Assembly: GCA_903916735.1 (NCBI GenBank)
Contig: CAIWXX010000024.1
Location: 62,001-126,000, forward strand
Direction of reading: 5' to 3'
DNA from: an uncultured Acidobacteriota bacterium
GTDB lineage: Bacteria > Acidobacteriota > CAIWXX01
DNA length: 64,000 bases
Shown here: piece after piece, positions 46,185 to 54,789 of the stretch
Position numbering within the stretch: position 1 is the stretch's first letter
How the letters are laid out: each line of letters begins with the position of its first letter
Translations under genes and position numbers: made by a program
The notes under the pieces: model-generated
The model's database searches: none
What the model saw: the letters and a program-made list of their open reading frames with translations, nothing else
What the model was told of the DNA's origin: nothing

Positions 46185-46975
46185 AGTCCTCTGCGGCCGC
46201 GGCAGCTCAGCGCCTCGGAATCGCTTGTACAGGGTCGTCGTATCTTCTGTGCCGAGTTTTTCCAAAATGTTCGTGCGGAAAGAAGTTGCTGTAGTTCTGT
46301 CAAAGAGCCACTTCTCCTTGAATGCTTCAAATGCATCGGCATCCGGAACAGCGGCCCAGATATAGGCATAGTAACCTGCGGAATAGCCGCCATTGAAGAT
46401 ATGCGCGAAAAAGGTGGTCCGGTATCAAGCGATAATTTCCGACATCAGCCCGATAGAGCTCATGGCATCCGTTTCAAATCCGTCAATATCAATGTCATTC
46501 GTGGGGGCTGATATTGTGTGCCAATCCATATCGAGAATCGATGCCGCCAGATACAATACTGTCATAAATCCCTGGTTGAAGAGGCTGCTTTTATCCAATT
46601 TCTCGATAAGATCGTTCGGCATGGCTTCTCCGGTTTTGTAATGCTTCGTATACAACTTGAGAAGCTCAGGCTCGATCGCCCAATTTTCCATGATCTGTGA
46701 TGGGAGCTCGACGGCGTCGCGTGGATGAAATTCCATGTGGAGAATGCCGACGTGGCGGCTGTCCGATTCCTTCACCTCATGGACCTTCACATCGGGATGA
46801 TAGATGGGGATATCTTTAAGTTCTGAAAATCTCAAACCATAGAGCTTCTCACAGAGAATGAAAACTCCCTTTCTCACGTTATCGAGTTGAAAATAGTGTC
46901 GAAGAGCGGCATCATCAAATGCATATTTTTCCTGCCGCAGTTTTTCAGCGTAGTACTACCAATCCCATGATGCCA
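46185..46975 (-). pseudogene. M3-family (Dcp/oligopeptidase) peptidase, zinc site deleted
   Basis: A minus-strand reading from AEKLRQEKYAFDDAALRHYF through VRKGVFILCEKLYGLRF and IPIYHPDVKVHEVKESD gives the catalytic-domain start of an M3 metallopeptidase. After GILHMEFHPR it jumps straight to DAVELPSQIMENWAIEPELLKLY, so the segment that should hold HEFGH is missing in frame. FNQGFMTVLYLAASILDMDWHT follows. After the stop at 46425 a shifted frame resumes with ILEKLGTEDTTTLYKRFRGAEL near 46240, the family's C-terminal end. It cannot be an active peptidase. Confidence 0.75.
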
Positions 46976-47548
46976 GATGGAACCCCCTTTATCGCGGTCA
47001 ACGATTGGCTGCATATCCGCCGTGAGATTTCATCAGTCACCCTCAGCATCTCGGTTATCGGGATGCCAATGGCCCGCAATTCCGCGATCTGCCCGCCGAT
47101 GCGGCTGAGCGTTTCAAATTGCTGAGCGTAGCCGCGGATGCGGACCAAGGCTACGGCAAAGTCGCGGAGGCGGGCTGCGTGTGAATGGCGAAGATAGATG
47201 GTCGAGGCGGATCAGATGGTCTTGGTTATTGGGTTCCCGGGTTGTGTTGAGCGGTGCTGGGATATGATGACCGATGTGAATTGTGTCAGATGAGCAGCAT
47301 CGCGCGTATTGAATTGGATTGGAACAAGATGCAGGGAGACCAGTGGGTGTTTGACGTGCTGTTTCATGATCGAGTACGGAGAGGCTGAATCACTGCGCAA
47401 TATTGATGCCGACGAGCCGCAGTGGCCGGAGCTGGTTCATCCGGCAATGGCGGATAGCGTCGGCGATGTTTACGGCGCCAGCGAGTCGAAGCAGACTTAT
47501 TGCAGCGTTACAAAGCGATGCCATGGATCCTGAATCTATAAATTCCGC
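46976..47548. other. unassigned DNA with one coding-like fragment
   Basis: On the minus strand at about 46945-47190 the reading RDFAVALVRIRGYAQQFETLSRIGGQIAELRAIGIPITEMLRVTDEI looks like genuine protein, but I cannot assign it and it has no start or ribosome site. It joins the M3 pseudogene end to end, so it is probably another fragment. From 47200 to 47548 I see nothing I can support. Confidence 0.35.
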
Positions 47549-48805
47549 TTATGCTGCCTGAACCAGATTGCCTGTGGCGTATAAAGGAACCGTTTCAATG
47601 ACCCCATAAGTCGAATAATTTTCGTGAGAAACGCGAATACCCCGCTGCAGATTGCGTTCCGCTAAAAATAGACGCATGCTTTGCATGGCGCCGCGGACTC
47701 CGGCTTTCACTTCAACAGGAACGATTACATTCCCCTGCTGTATCACGTAATCCAGTTCGGCATTGCTGTTGCGGGCTTCTCGGTGCCAGTAGAAAAGCTG
47801 TGGCTGCCGGTGCGCCGGGCTGTTGGCTACCCATTCCAGACCGTAAAATAATTCCGCAACCGGCCCTTTGTTGATTAACGTCACATCGCTTGACACGAGG
47901 TAGGCGGGTAGATCAAGATTGACCAGACGCTGATAAATGCCGACATCAAAGAGCAACGTTTTAAAACGCCTCGGATTGACTTGCGCCCCCAGCGGAACAC
48001 CCCGCGCGTCAGTATGGAAAATACGGTAAACCAACCCGGCCTGGACCAGCAACTCTAAAGCCTTTTTTAATTCGTTGTGCGAGCTATCCGGATTGACCGT
48101 TGAATATTTAAATTTACATCCGGCCTGCAATGCGACCGACTCAAATACTTCATTCAATCTCTGCACAGGGGTTCGCTTGCGGTATTTCGAAAAATCATCG
48201 CGCAATCCCAGAATGATTTCATCCGGCGTTTGCTGACATTTCCGGATGTCCCGTGAATTTCGATAATTCTCCACAATGACAGGCATACCGCCGATGGCAC
48301 AGTAAACGCGCAGATGGTCGAGAATCTTCTGATGTAAAACCGGATCCATGGGGTTTTCTATCGATGACTGGGAGATGACTATTGCAAGCTGTTGCATCCC
48401 TATCGCCTGAAGAAATTCCAAAAACGATAAGGGGTACATGAACAACGATGAAATCCTGCCGACACCGAAAGAAGGTATTTCGGAAATCGCGAACTCCAGA
48501 AGCGAACCGGCCGCCACCACGTGAAGGCCGGGCATTTTCTCATAAAAAAAGCGTAGCGACCGGAGACAGTTGGGACACGCTTGCACTTCATCGAAGAAAA
48601 GCAAGGTTTTACCCTGGCTAACTTGTACTCCGAAATAGGCCGTCAACTTTTCGATAATGCCTTCCGGGGACAGCGGGCCATTGAAAAAGGCTTTTACCTC
48701 TTCATGTTCCTCAAAATTGACTTCGAGCAAGTTTTCAAATGATTGCGCGAGTGTTCGAATCGAATATGTCTTGCCTACTTGCCGCGCACCTCGTACCAAA
48801 AGCAC
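47549..48805 (-). CDS. AAA ATPase with DUF4143, amber codon at original N-terminus
   Basis: A 418-residue P-loop ATPase of the AAA_14/DUF4143 type. Walker A is GARQVGKT just after the start and Walker B is LLFFDEVQACP. The C-terminal DUF4143 domain has a nuclease-like ELDYVIQQGNVIVPVEVKAG. The frame continues upstream to an ATG at 48862 (MKRTIDEELRK), but a TAG follows at its codon 12, where relatives usually have Trp. Either translation starts at the GTG at 48805, which would still keep Walker A, or the gene is dead. Its role is unknown; relatives are often near toxin-antitoxin or mobile genes. An inverted repeat lies upstream. Confidence 0.75.
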   Translation of the reverse strand: MLLVRGARQVGKTYSIRTLAQSFENLLEVNFEEHEEVKAFFNGPLSPEGIIEKLTAYFGVQVSQGKTLLFFDEVQACPNCLRSLRFFYEKMPGLHVVAAGSLLEFAISEIPSFGVGRISSLFMYPLSFLEFLQAIGMQQLAIVISQSSIENPMDPVLHQKILDHLRVYCAIGGMPVIVENYRNSRDIRKCQQTPDEIILGLRDDFSKYRKRTPVQRLNEVFESVALQAGCKFKYSTVNPDSSHNELKKALELLVQAGLVYRIFHTDARGVPLGAQVNPRRFKTLLFDVGIYQRLVNLDLPAYLVSSDVTLINKGPVAELFYGLEWVANSPAHRQPQLFYWHREARNSNAELDYVIQQGNVIVPVEVKAGVRGAMQSMRLFLAERNLQRGIRVSHENYSTYGVIETVPLYATGNLVQAA

Positions 48806-48924
48806 CTTATGTTGCGGATCGGCCCGCTATTTCCTTAATTCTTCATCAATGGTTCGTTTCATGAAATAACCTTCAATTTTGCAAAAAACCAAACCGTATG
48901 TTTAGTCAAATTTACAATAATCCA

Positions 48925-48958
48925 AGCCGTATTGCAAAAAAATAAATAAAATACGGCT
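48925..48958. promoter_or_regulatory. inverted repeat between divergent genes
   Basis: AGCCGTATT and AATACGGCT form a perfect nine-base inverted repeat around a 16-base A-rich loop, and a third partial copy (ACCGTAT) lies at about 48893. It sits in the short AT-rich gap between the divergent DUF4143 ATPase gene and the S10 peptidase gene, so an operator is plausible. No regulator is identified. Confidence 0.4.
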
Positions 48959-48977
48959 GGCCTCTGGACACGCGCAG

Positions 48978-50840
48978 ATGGCACGCATTAGGTTCGTAGC
49001 CGCATTTCTATTTATGTCGTTTCTCTTTGTTAGCAGCTCATTCGCAGATGATGAAAAAGCCTCCACTGAGCAGAACAAAGATAAAGCGTCTCCTCGTGAA
49101 TATGTCACACATCACAAGATGCAAGTCGGGAAGGTACTGCTGAGCTATGCGGCAATAGCCGGCGAAACGATACTGACCGACCAGAATGGCGACCAGGAAG
49201 CCGCTATCTTTTCAATCTTATATTACAAAGAGGGAATCGATCACGCTGAAAACCGGCCGATCACGTTCCTGTTTAATGGTGGACCAGGATCCAGCTCGGT
49301 CTGGCTCCACCTCGGCGCTTTTGGCCCGAGACGAATCGCGCTCACAGGCGATCCAGTCAACCCAGGCGGCCCTCCCTATGAACTCGCCGACAATCCCAAC
49401 GCCCTCTTGCTATATTCCGATCTCGTGTTTGCAGACCCGATCGGAACCGGGCACAGCCGCGCTCTGGGCAAGGGCAAGGACCAGGACTATTGGGGAGTGG
49501 ATGAAGACTCCGGGGTCCTTGCGCCGTTCATTCGCACGTACCTCACCGTGAAGAAGCGATGGAATTCGCCCAGGTACATAGCTGGAGAAAGCCATGGGAC
49601 GACTTGTGCAAGCGTCCTGATCAGAGACCTCGAACTGGAATTGCTGGACAGCGTCGCATTCAATGGCGTCATTCTGCTCTCCGCTGATCTCGACATCCGG
49701 ATGTCTGTTGGCGGCGGGCCGGGAAATGAACTCCCCTATGTCATCGATCTGCCGACATATGCCGCAACAGCCTACTAACATCACGCCTTGCCGGAGCAGC
49801 CAGCCGACTTGGATGGCTTCCTGTCCCAAGCCAAGGAATTCGCAGCTTCCGAATATCCGGTTGCGCTCTTCAAAGGGGACTCGCTGCCTCCTGATCAGAA
49901 ACAGGTCATTGCCGAGAAGCTGCACAAATTCACAGGGCTGAGCACAGAATATCTGAGACGATGCCATCTGAAAATCAACAAGGGTCGATTCTTCAAGGAA
50001 CTGCTTCGCAGCCGCTGCCAGACGCTCGCCGAACATGACACGCGTTTTCTGGGTAAAGATCCGGATGACGCAGGCGAAGCCGTTGAGATTGATCCTTTCG
50101 TGCTCGGGATATCGGGACCGTTTGTGGCCATTATCAATGACTATTTGTCCGCCGAGCTCGGCGTCAAGATTGAGAAGCCGTACAAGGTGGCCTCGCTGGA
50201 TGCTGCTCGGAGCTGGAAACGCGCAGGGGAGGGCAAGGGGGCATTCGACGGATTCCTCAATACAACAGACTACCTGGCGAAGGCGGCGGCAACCAACAAA
50301 GACTTCAGGGTATTTGTTGCAGGCGGGATGCATGACCTGGCGACTCCCTGCTTCGGAGCTGAGTACGTCTTTGAGCACAGCGGGATTGCCAAAGACCGCA
50401 GGATACTGAAGAACTACCACGGCGGTCATATGATGTATCTATACCCTTTTTCCCTCCAGAAGTTGTCCGAAGACTTCGGCGGTTTCATGACATTCCTGCT
50501 CGTGCGAGATGGTACGCAGGCGAGCCCGTGCGCCGATTCACGAAAAGGCCGATTTCGCGAACAGACGGCGGCGAAATGGATCATCGATCCCTATAGGTCC
50601 ATCACAATCAACGGTTGGCAGACAAGCAACTCAACGGCACGCCGTTTCTTCTTCACAACCGAGAACCGGTCCTACGCCGAGTGGATCGGTGACACACGCA
50701 ATATCGGGATGATTTCAACGGCATTTTTCCTGAAGGAGAAGAGAGACACCGAGAAGGTTGATGGCGTCAGGGGCCGGTCCAGGAGGGCACAGATGAGGAT
50801 GGGTCCGGTCGCGCCCAGCACTCTTCCCCATCATGACTGA
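48978..50840 (+). pseudogene. S10 serine carboxypeptidase-like gene with an in-frame stop
   Basis: One frame encodes a secreted alpha/beta-hydrolase of peptidase family S10. It has a signal peptide (FVAAFLFMSFLFVSSSFA), FLFNGGPGSSSVWLHLGAFGP, GTGHS, nucleophile Ser205 in GESHGTT, the acid in GGMHDLATP and His in YHGGHMMY. A single TAA at 49776-49778 interrupts it after TYAATAY, where relatives continue with Trp-Tyr-His; the same frame resumes at once with HHALPEQPADLDGF. After the S10 end, about 50500, an extra ~100 residues (TARRFFFTTENRSYAEWIGDTRNIGMISTAFF) resemble the tail of unrelated proteins. All catalytic residues survive around the stop, so the break is recent or a base error. Confidence 0.82.
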
Positions 50841-51036
50841 CAGGTGACGACCCTGCCTCGCGCCTCCATGTTGGTATCATGCTCCGATCACAACCACCCA
50901 ACGGCGGAGGTTCCACGCACCCATCGAGCATCCCGGGGGGATGCCCGATAGATGCCTGCCGTGCCTCTGAGCCTATTTAATTACTACTCCGGTAGTATTC
51001 CTCCGGGTGTGCGCGAAAAGCAACGTCTTATGCTAC
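50811..51036. repeat. intergenic element copy A (with dyad)
   Basis: Two blocks match copy B at 58651-58778. Block 50811-50875 contains CGCCCAGC, TCTTCCCC, TCATGAC and TGACGA. Block 50961-51036 is GTGCCTCTGAGCC to GCTAC, about 65 of 76 bases identical by eye. Copy A has about 85 extra bases between the blocks. The element ends about 85 bases before the subtilisin start, so it is probably that gene's control region. Confidence 0.65.
50982..50997. promoter_or_regulatory. TACTAC-N4-GTAGTA dyad, BlaI/MecI-like operator
   Basis: A six-base perfect inverted repeat around TCCG, 124 bases upstream of the subtilisin-like gene start and inside repeat copy A. A TATGAT box at 51039-51044 could be a -10 element just downstream. 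The regulator is inferred. Confidence 0.5.
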
Positions 51037-51120
51037 GCTATGATGCCAAGGTCGAAGCTGCGAGAAATTCAGAAGGCTTTTATGCCTCTCGAACAATTGA
51101 ACCCCGGTGAGGAGGAGAGC

Positions 51121-54100
51121 ATGAGACGTCGGAGCATCCTATCGATCATCGCGTTGGGAATCATCGTTGCAATGTGTTCCATAACGGCGGGTGCCGCCGG
51201 CGTCCAGCCGTGGGGGAAGCTCGATCAGAGGGTCGTCAACGCCGCCGAACGGGATCAGCAGTGTAGGATGTCGCCGGGCGAGGTGGCGGTGCTCGGTGGC
51301 ACGGATGGTGTGGCGGCATCCCAAGTGGCGGATAGCAAAGGAATCGTCGGCAAGACTGTCGCCGGCGGCGACCGCTTCGTGATCATCGAGGTGGGACAGG
51401 ACGCAGCTGGAGTCGATTTCGATGACCCGTCGATCGCCCCTGTGTTCCGCTCCGGGAACAGTCCGGATGCCCCCTTCCTCTTTCCAAACGGCGAAGTCAT
51501 TGTCAAGTTCAAACTTCGCGCCACCGAGAAACAGGCGGCGTCATGGGCCAGCGCTCACGGCCTCACGCTCGTACACCCGATGGTGATCACCAATACGTTC
51601 CTCCTCAAGGCAGCGAGTCCGGCGAAAAGTTTGGAGGCCGCCGCGTCGGACAAGGTCATCTTCTGCGCACCGAACTGGATGCGACAGAGGTCATTGCGCC
51701 AGCAGGACCCCCTCTATCCCTACCAGTGGCACCTGAAGAATGCCGGGGAGGTCAAGGGGACGGTTGCCGGCAATGACATCAACGTCGAGTCTGTATGGGC
51801 CGCCTACAAGGGCAGCGCCGGGCAGATCATCTGCATCGTCGACGACGGCCTCGAAATCGCGCACAAGGACCTCGCAGCAAACATCGTCGCCGGTCTGAGC
51901 CGGGACTTCATCGATAAGAAGAACGACCCGACGGCCGGCAAGCATGGCACGGCATGCGGCGGCGTCGCAGCGGCTCGAGGTTTTAATGATATCGGCGTCA
52001 GGGGCGTCGCGCCGGAGGCGGGGCTCTGCGGCTACCGGATACTGGACAGCGATGCGACCGACGACGCCGTCGAGGCTGAAGCCGAGACCAGAGCATCCGA
52101 CAAGATCAACATCTACAACAACAGCTGGGGGCCTGCGGACGACGGCCAGCGGCTCGAGGGGCCGAGGCAACTCACCACGGCAGCCATGACGCAGGGCGTC
52201 ACCAACGGCCGCGGCGGCAAGGGCGTCATATACACCTGGGCGGGCGGCAATGGCCTCGGCAGCGGCGACAACTCCAACTACGACGGCTATGCGAACTGGC
52301 GCTACACCATCGCCGTGGGGGCGTCCAACAGCGCTGGCAAGCAGTCGTACTACTCCGAGAGTGGGGCGAACCTTTGCGTCAATGCGCCGTCGGACGGCGG
52401 CCGCGACAAGGGGATCACCACGGTCGACCGCACCGGCCCGATCGGCTACAACGAGGAAGGAGAGAAACAGGGAAACTTCGCCGACCTTGACTTCACCAAC
52501 GACTTCGGCGGGACCTCGTCGGCATGCCCCACCGTTGCCGGCGCCTGCGCGCTAGTGCTGCAGGCAAACCCGAACCTCGGCTGGCGCGATGTGAAGAAAA
52601 CCCTTATGACCACCGCGTCTAAGAACGATCCGACCGACGCCGACTGGACCACGAACGCCGCGGGCTACCATGTCAACCATAAGCATGGATTCGGCAGAGT
52701 CAACGTCGCCGCGGCGGTCGATGCGGCCGCCACCTGGACGACCCTCGACCCCGAGGTGAGCGCGGAGGGCTCCGCCTCGCCCGGACAGGCGATCCCGCTC
52801 GGACGCCAGGGACTCTCAAGCACCATCACGCTGACCAGCAGCATCATCATCGAGAGCGTTGAGGTTTATTTCACCACCGACCACAATAAGTGGGGTGACC
52901 TCAGCGTCGTCCTCACTGCCCCGTCCGGCACTTCGAGCGTGCTCGCCGAGAAGCACGACACCTCGGAAAGCACATCCCGCTATAACAACTGGCGCTTCGG
53001 CTCCGAGCGGCACCTCGGCGAGATGTCAGCCGGCGACTGGACGCTCACCGTCAGGGATCTCGGAACCACGGGGGGCGGCACATTCACAAGCTGGAAGCTC
53101 GTTGTCTACGGCACAAATCCAGGCGCGGATGCAGTGTCCATGACCACCGTCGCCTCGCCGACGGAGGGTGGAAGCGTCTCCCCTATCGGCACGACCCAAC
53201 TTTGCCGCGGGGTGGCGGCGGGTATCAAAGCCACCGTCGCTTCCGGTTACTATTTCACGGAGTGGACGGCCAGCCCAGAGGAGAATGTCGCGTTCGGCTT
53301 TGGCGGCAGGAAATCCAAGGAGACAACAGTCAGGCTCTCAGGCGACGCCACTCTCAGCGCCACGTTCTCCACCACTCTGCCGGAGATGGCGACAGTCGAC
53401 TTCTCTGTGTTCCCGATGGCGGGAGGGCTCACTGCTCCCGGCGATCAGGCCACGGTGAACGTTGGAGCCGGACTCTCGATCACGACCTTGCCCACCACAG
53501 GTTACAGCTTCGTCAAATGGACAGCCGATCCGGTGGCCAACGCGGAGTTCGCAAGCGCCGGAAGCATGAGCACCATCGCGCGGATCAAGGGCGACGTCAA
53601 GATAATCGCTGTTTACAGAGCCCCCGACATCAATCTGACCCAGGGATCGGTAGTTGTCGTCCCGGCCGCCGACCTGAATCGCGAGATCTTCACGAAGGCG
53701 CCAGTAGTCACAGGGTCGACCCTCCGCAAATCTTACGCTATGAGGGTGATAGGGAAATTCCCGTCGAAAACCGTCATGGCGCGGTGGCCGGCGAGGCCGA
53801 GAATCTACAATCCCACCGATTACAGAAATCCGGCCAACGGCCTGGGGGTTCTGCTGGAGCGCAAGCCGATGTTCCCAGCAAGCCTGCAGTCTCTCGTCGT
53901 CGACGCCAAGAAGGATGACGCCAGGCTGAACCTCACTAAAGTGGCCGCCTGCGCGGTGGTCCCTCCCGTCGTCGAATTTGTGGCGGGCCAATTGACGGAA
54001 GGGTCGCGACTGGGGCTCGATGGAACCTTTTTTGGCACGAACCCGCCTGAAGTCTCTATCGAGTATGCCAGAAATGGGAAATATTTCCGTGAGGCATGTC

Positions 54101-54294
54101 CTTTGGTCAAAAAGTTCCCCCGCACCGACGAGTCCGGCAATCGCTCTTGCATGAATCCGCTAACAGGGCGGAGCTCGATGAGCGTCTTGTATCCAAAATT
54201 GCCTCCCGGCGCGAAACCGACCGGCTATCTTATCCTCGTGAATCCCATCGGCATGTGCTCCTACTACCTGCTGTCACGAGAGTCGAAACGATAA
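51121..54294 (+). CDS. secreted subtilisin-family protease with P domain
   Basis: A 1057-residue exported S8 protease, kexin-like in layout. A signal peptide (ILSIIALGIIVAMCSITAGAAG) is followed by a prodomain to about 190. The catalytic triad is Asp241 (CIVDDGLEIAH), His275 (KHGTACGGVAAA) and Ser466 (GGTSSACPTVAGACAL). Residues about 540-665 form a P/homoB domain (WGDLSVVLTAPSGTSS, DWTLTVRDL). Two repeats of the bacterial internalin-B type follow (PTEGGSVSP, YYFTEWTASPEENVAF, YSFVKWTADPVANAEF), then a unique C-terminus. The frame is open to 51007, but GAGGAGGAG just before ATG 51121 decides the start. Third positions look richer in G and C than neighbouring genes. Confidence 0.92.
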   Translation: MRRRSILSIIALGIIVAMCSITAGAAGVQPWGKLDQRVVNAAERDQQCRMSPGEVAVLGGTDGVAASQVADSKGIVGKTVAGGDRFVIIEVGQDAAGVDFDDPSIAPVFRSGNSPDAPFLFPNGEVIVKFKLRATEKQAASWASAHGLTLVHPMVITNTFLLKAASPAKSLEAAASDKVIFCAPNWMRQRSLRQQDPLYPYQWHLKNAGEVKGTVAGNDINVESVWAAYKGSAGQIICIVDDGLEIAHKDLAANIVAGLSRDFIDKKNDPTAGKHGTACGGVAAARGFNDIGVRGVAPEAGLCGYRILDSDATDDAVEAEAETRASDKINIYNNSWGPADDGQRLEGPRQLTTAAMTQGVTNGRGGKGVIYTWAGGNGLGSGDNSNYDGYANWRYTIAVGASNSAGKQSYYSESGANLCVNAPSDGGRDKGITTVDRTGPIGYNEEGEKQGNFADLDFTNDFGGTSSACPTVAGACALVLQANPNLGWRDVKKTLMTTASKNDPTDADWTTNAAGYHVNHKHGFGRVNVAAAVDAAATWTTLDPEVSAEGSASPGQAIPLGRQGLSSTITLTSSIIIESVEVYFTTDHNKWGDLSVVLTAPSGTSSVLAEKHDTSESTSRYNNWRFGSERHLGEMSAGDWTLTVRDLGTTGGGTFTSWKLVVYGTNPGADAVSMTTVASPTEGGSVSPIGTTQLCRGVAAGIKATVASGYYFTEWTASPEENVAFGFGGRKSKETTVRLSGDATLSATFSTTLPEMATVDFSVFPMAGGLTAPGDQATVNVGAGLSITTLPTTGYSFVKWTADPVANAEFASAGSMSTIARIKGDVKIIAVYRAPDINLTQGSVVVVPAADLNREIFTKAPVVTGSTLRKSYAMRVIGKFPSKTVMARWPARPRIYNPTDYRNPANGLGVLLERKPMFPASLQSLVVDAKKDDARLNLTKVAACAVVPPVVEFVAGQLTEGSRLGLDGTFFGTNPPEVSIEYARNGKYFREACPLVKKFPRTDESGNRSCMNPLTGRSSMSVLYPKLPPGAKPTGYLILVNPIGMCSYYLLSRESKR

Positions 54295-54789
54295 GATGCT
54301 CCCCAAGTAAGCCCATTCACGGGTAATCCCCCTGACCGGAGTTGCGATCCGTCGGGGGACTGGCACCAATTGCAACATCTACGCGGGGACAAGCCCCACT
54401 TACTTCCCCGACCTTATTGCCGGTGCCAACCGTTTCGGGTACTTGACTCTGATGGTTGTCCAAGAAAGCGGAGCGGCCCCAAAAGCCTACAATGCACCTA
54501 ACCTGGCGGAGCCAGAATTAACGACGTGGCCGAACCACCCCCCGCCGCGACTCCAGACCTCTCAGGAAGCCAGGAAGGATGGAATGCAGTAACGGAAGGT
54601 AGTGTGGCGGCAATGGTCGGTTCGTTCCTGGTTTCCTTACTTCCTGCATTCCTAAGAGGCTCGGATGCGATCTTGCATGTTCCGAAAATCCTGCCATTTC
54701 GTGTCGACATTTCGCCGTTGAGACACTGAATCCCCTGTCCAATTTTTTGGAAGCGGTTCAGCCTCTCTGGATTAGAACGGTTGCTCCGG
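54295..54789. other. intergenic stretch with weak inverted repeats
   Basis: No gene seen. CCCCCTGAC (54328-54336) can pair with GTCGGGGG (54351-54358) with one G-U pair, about 35 bases past the protease stop, but no T-run follows. GGCACC near 54361 and GGTGCC near 54420 could form a longer arm. Both neighbouring genes end here, facing each other, so terminators would be expected. Confidence 0.35.
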
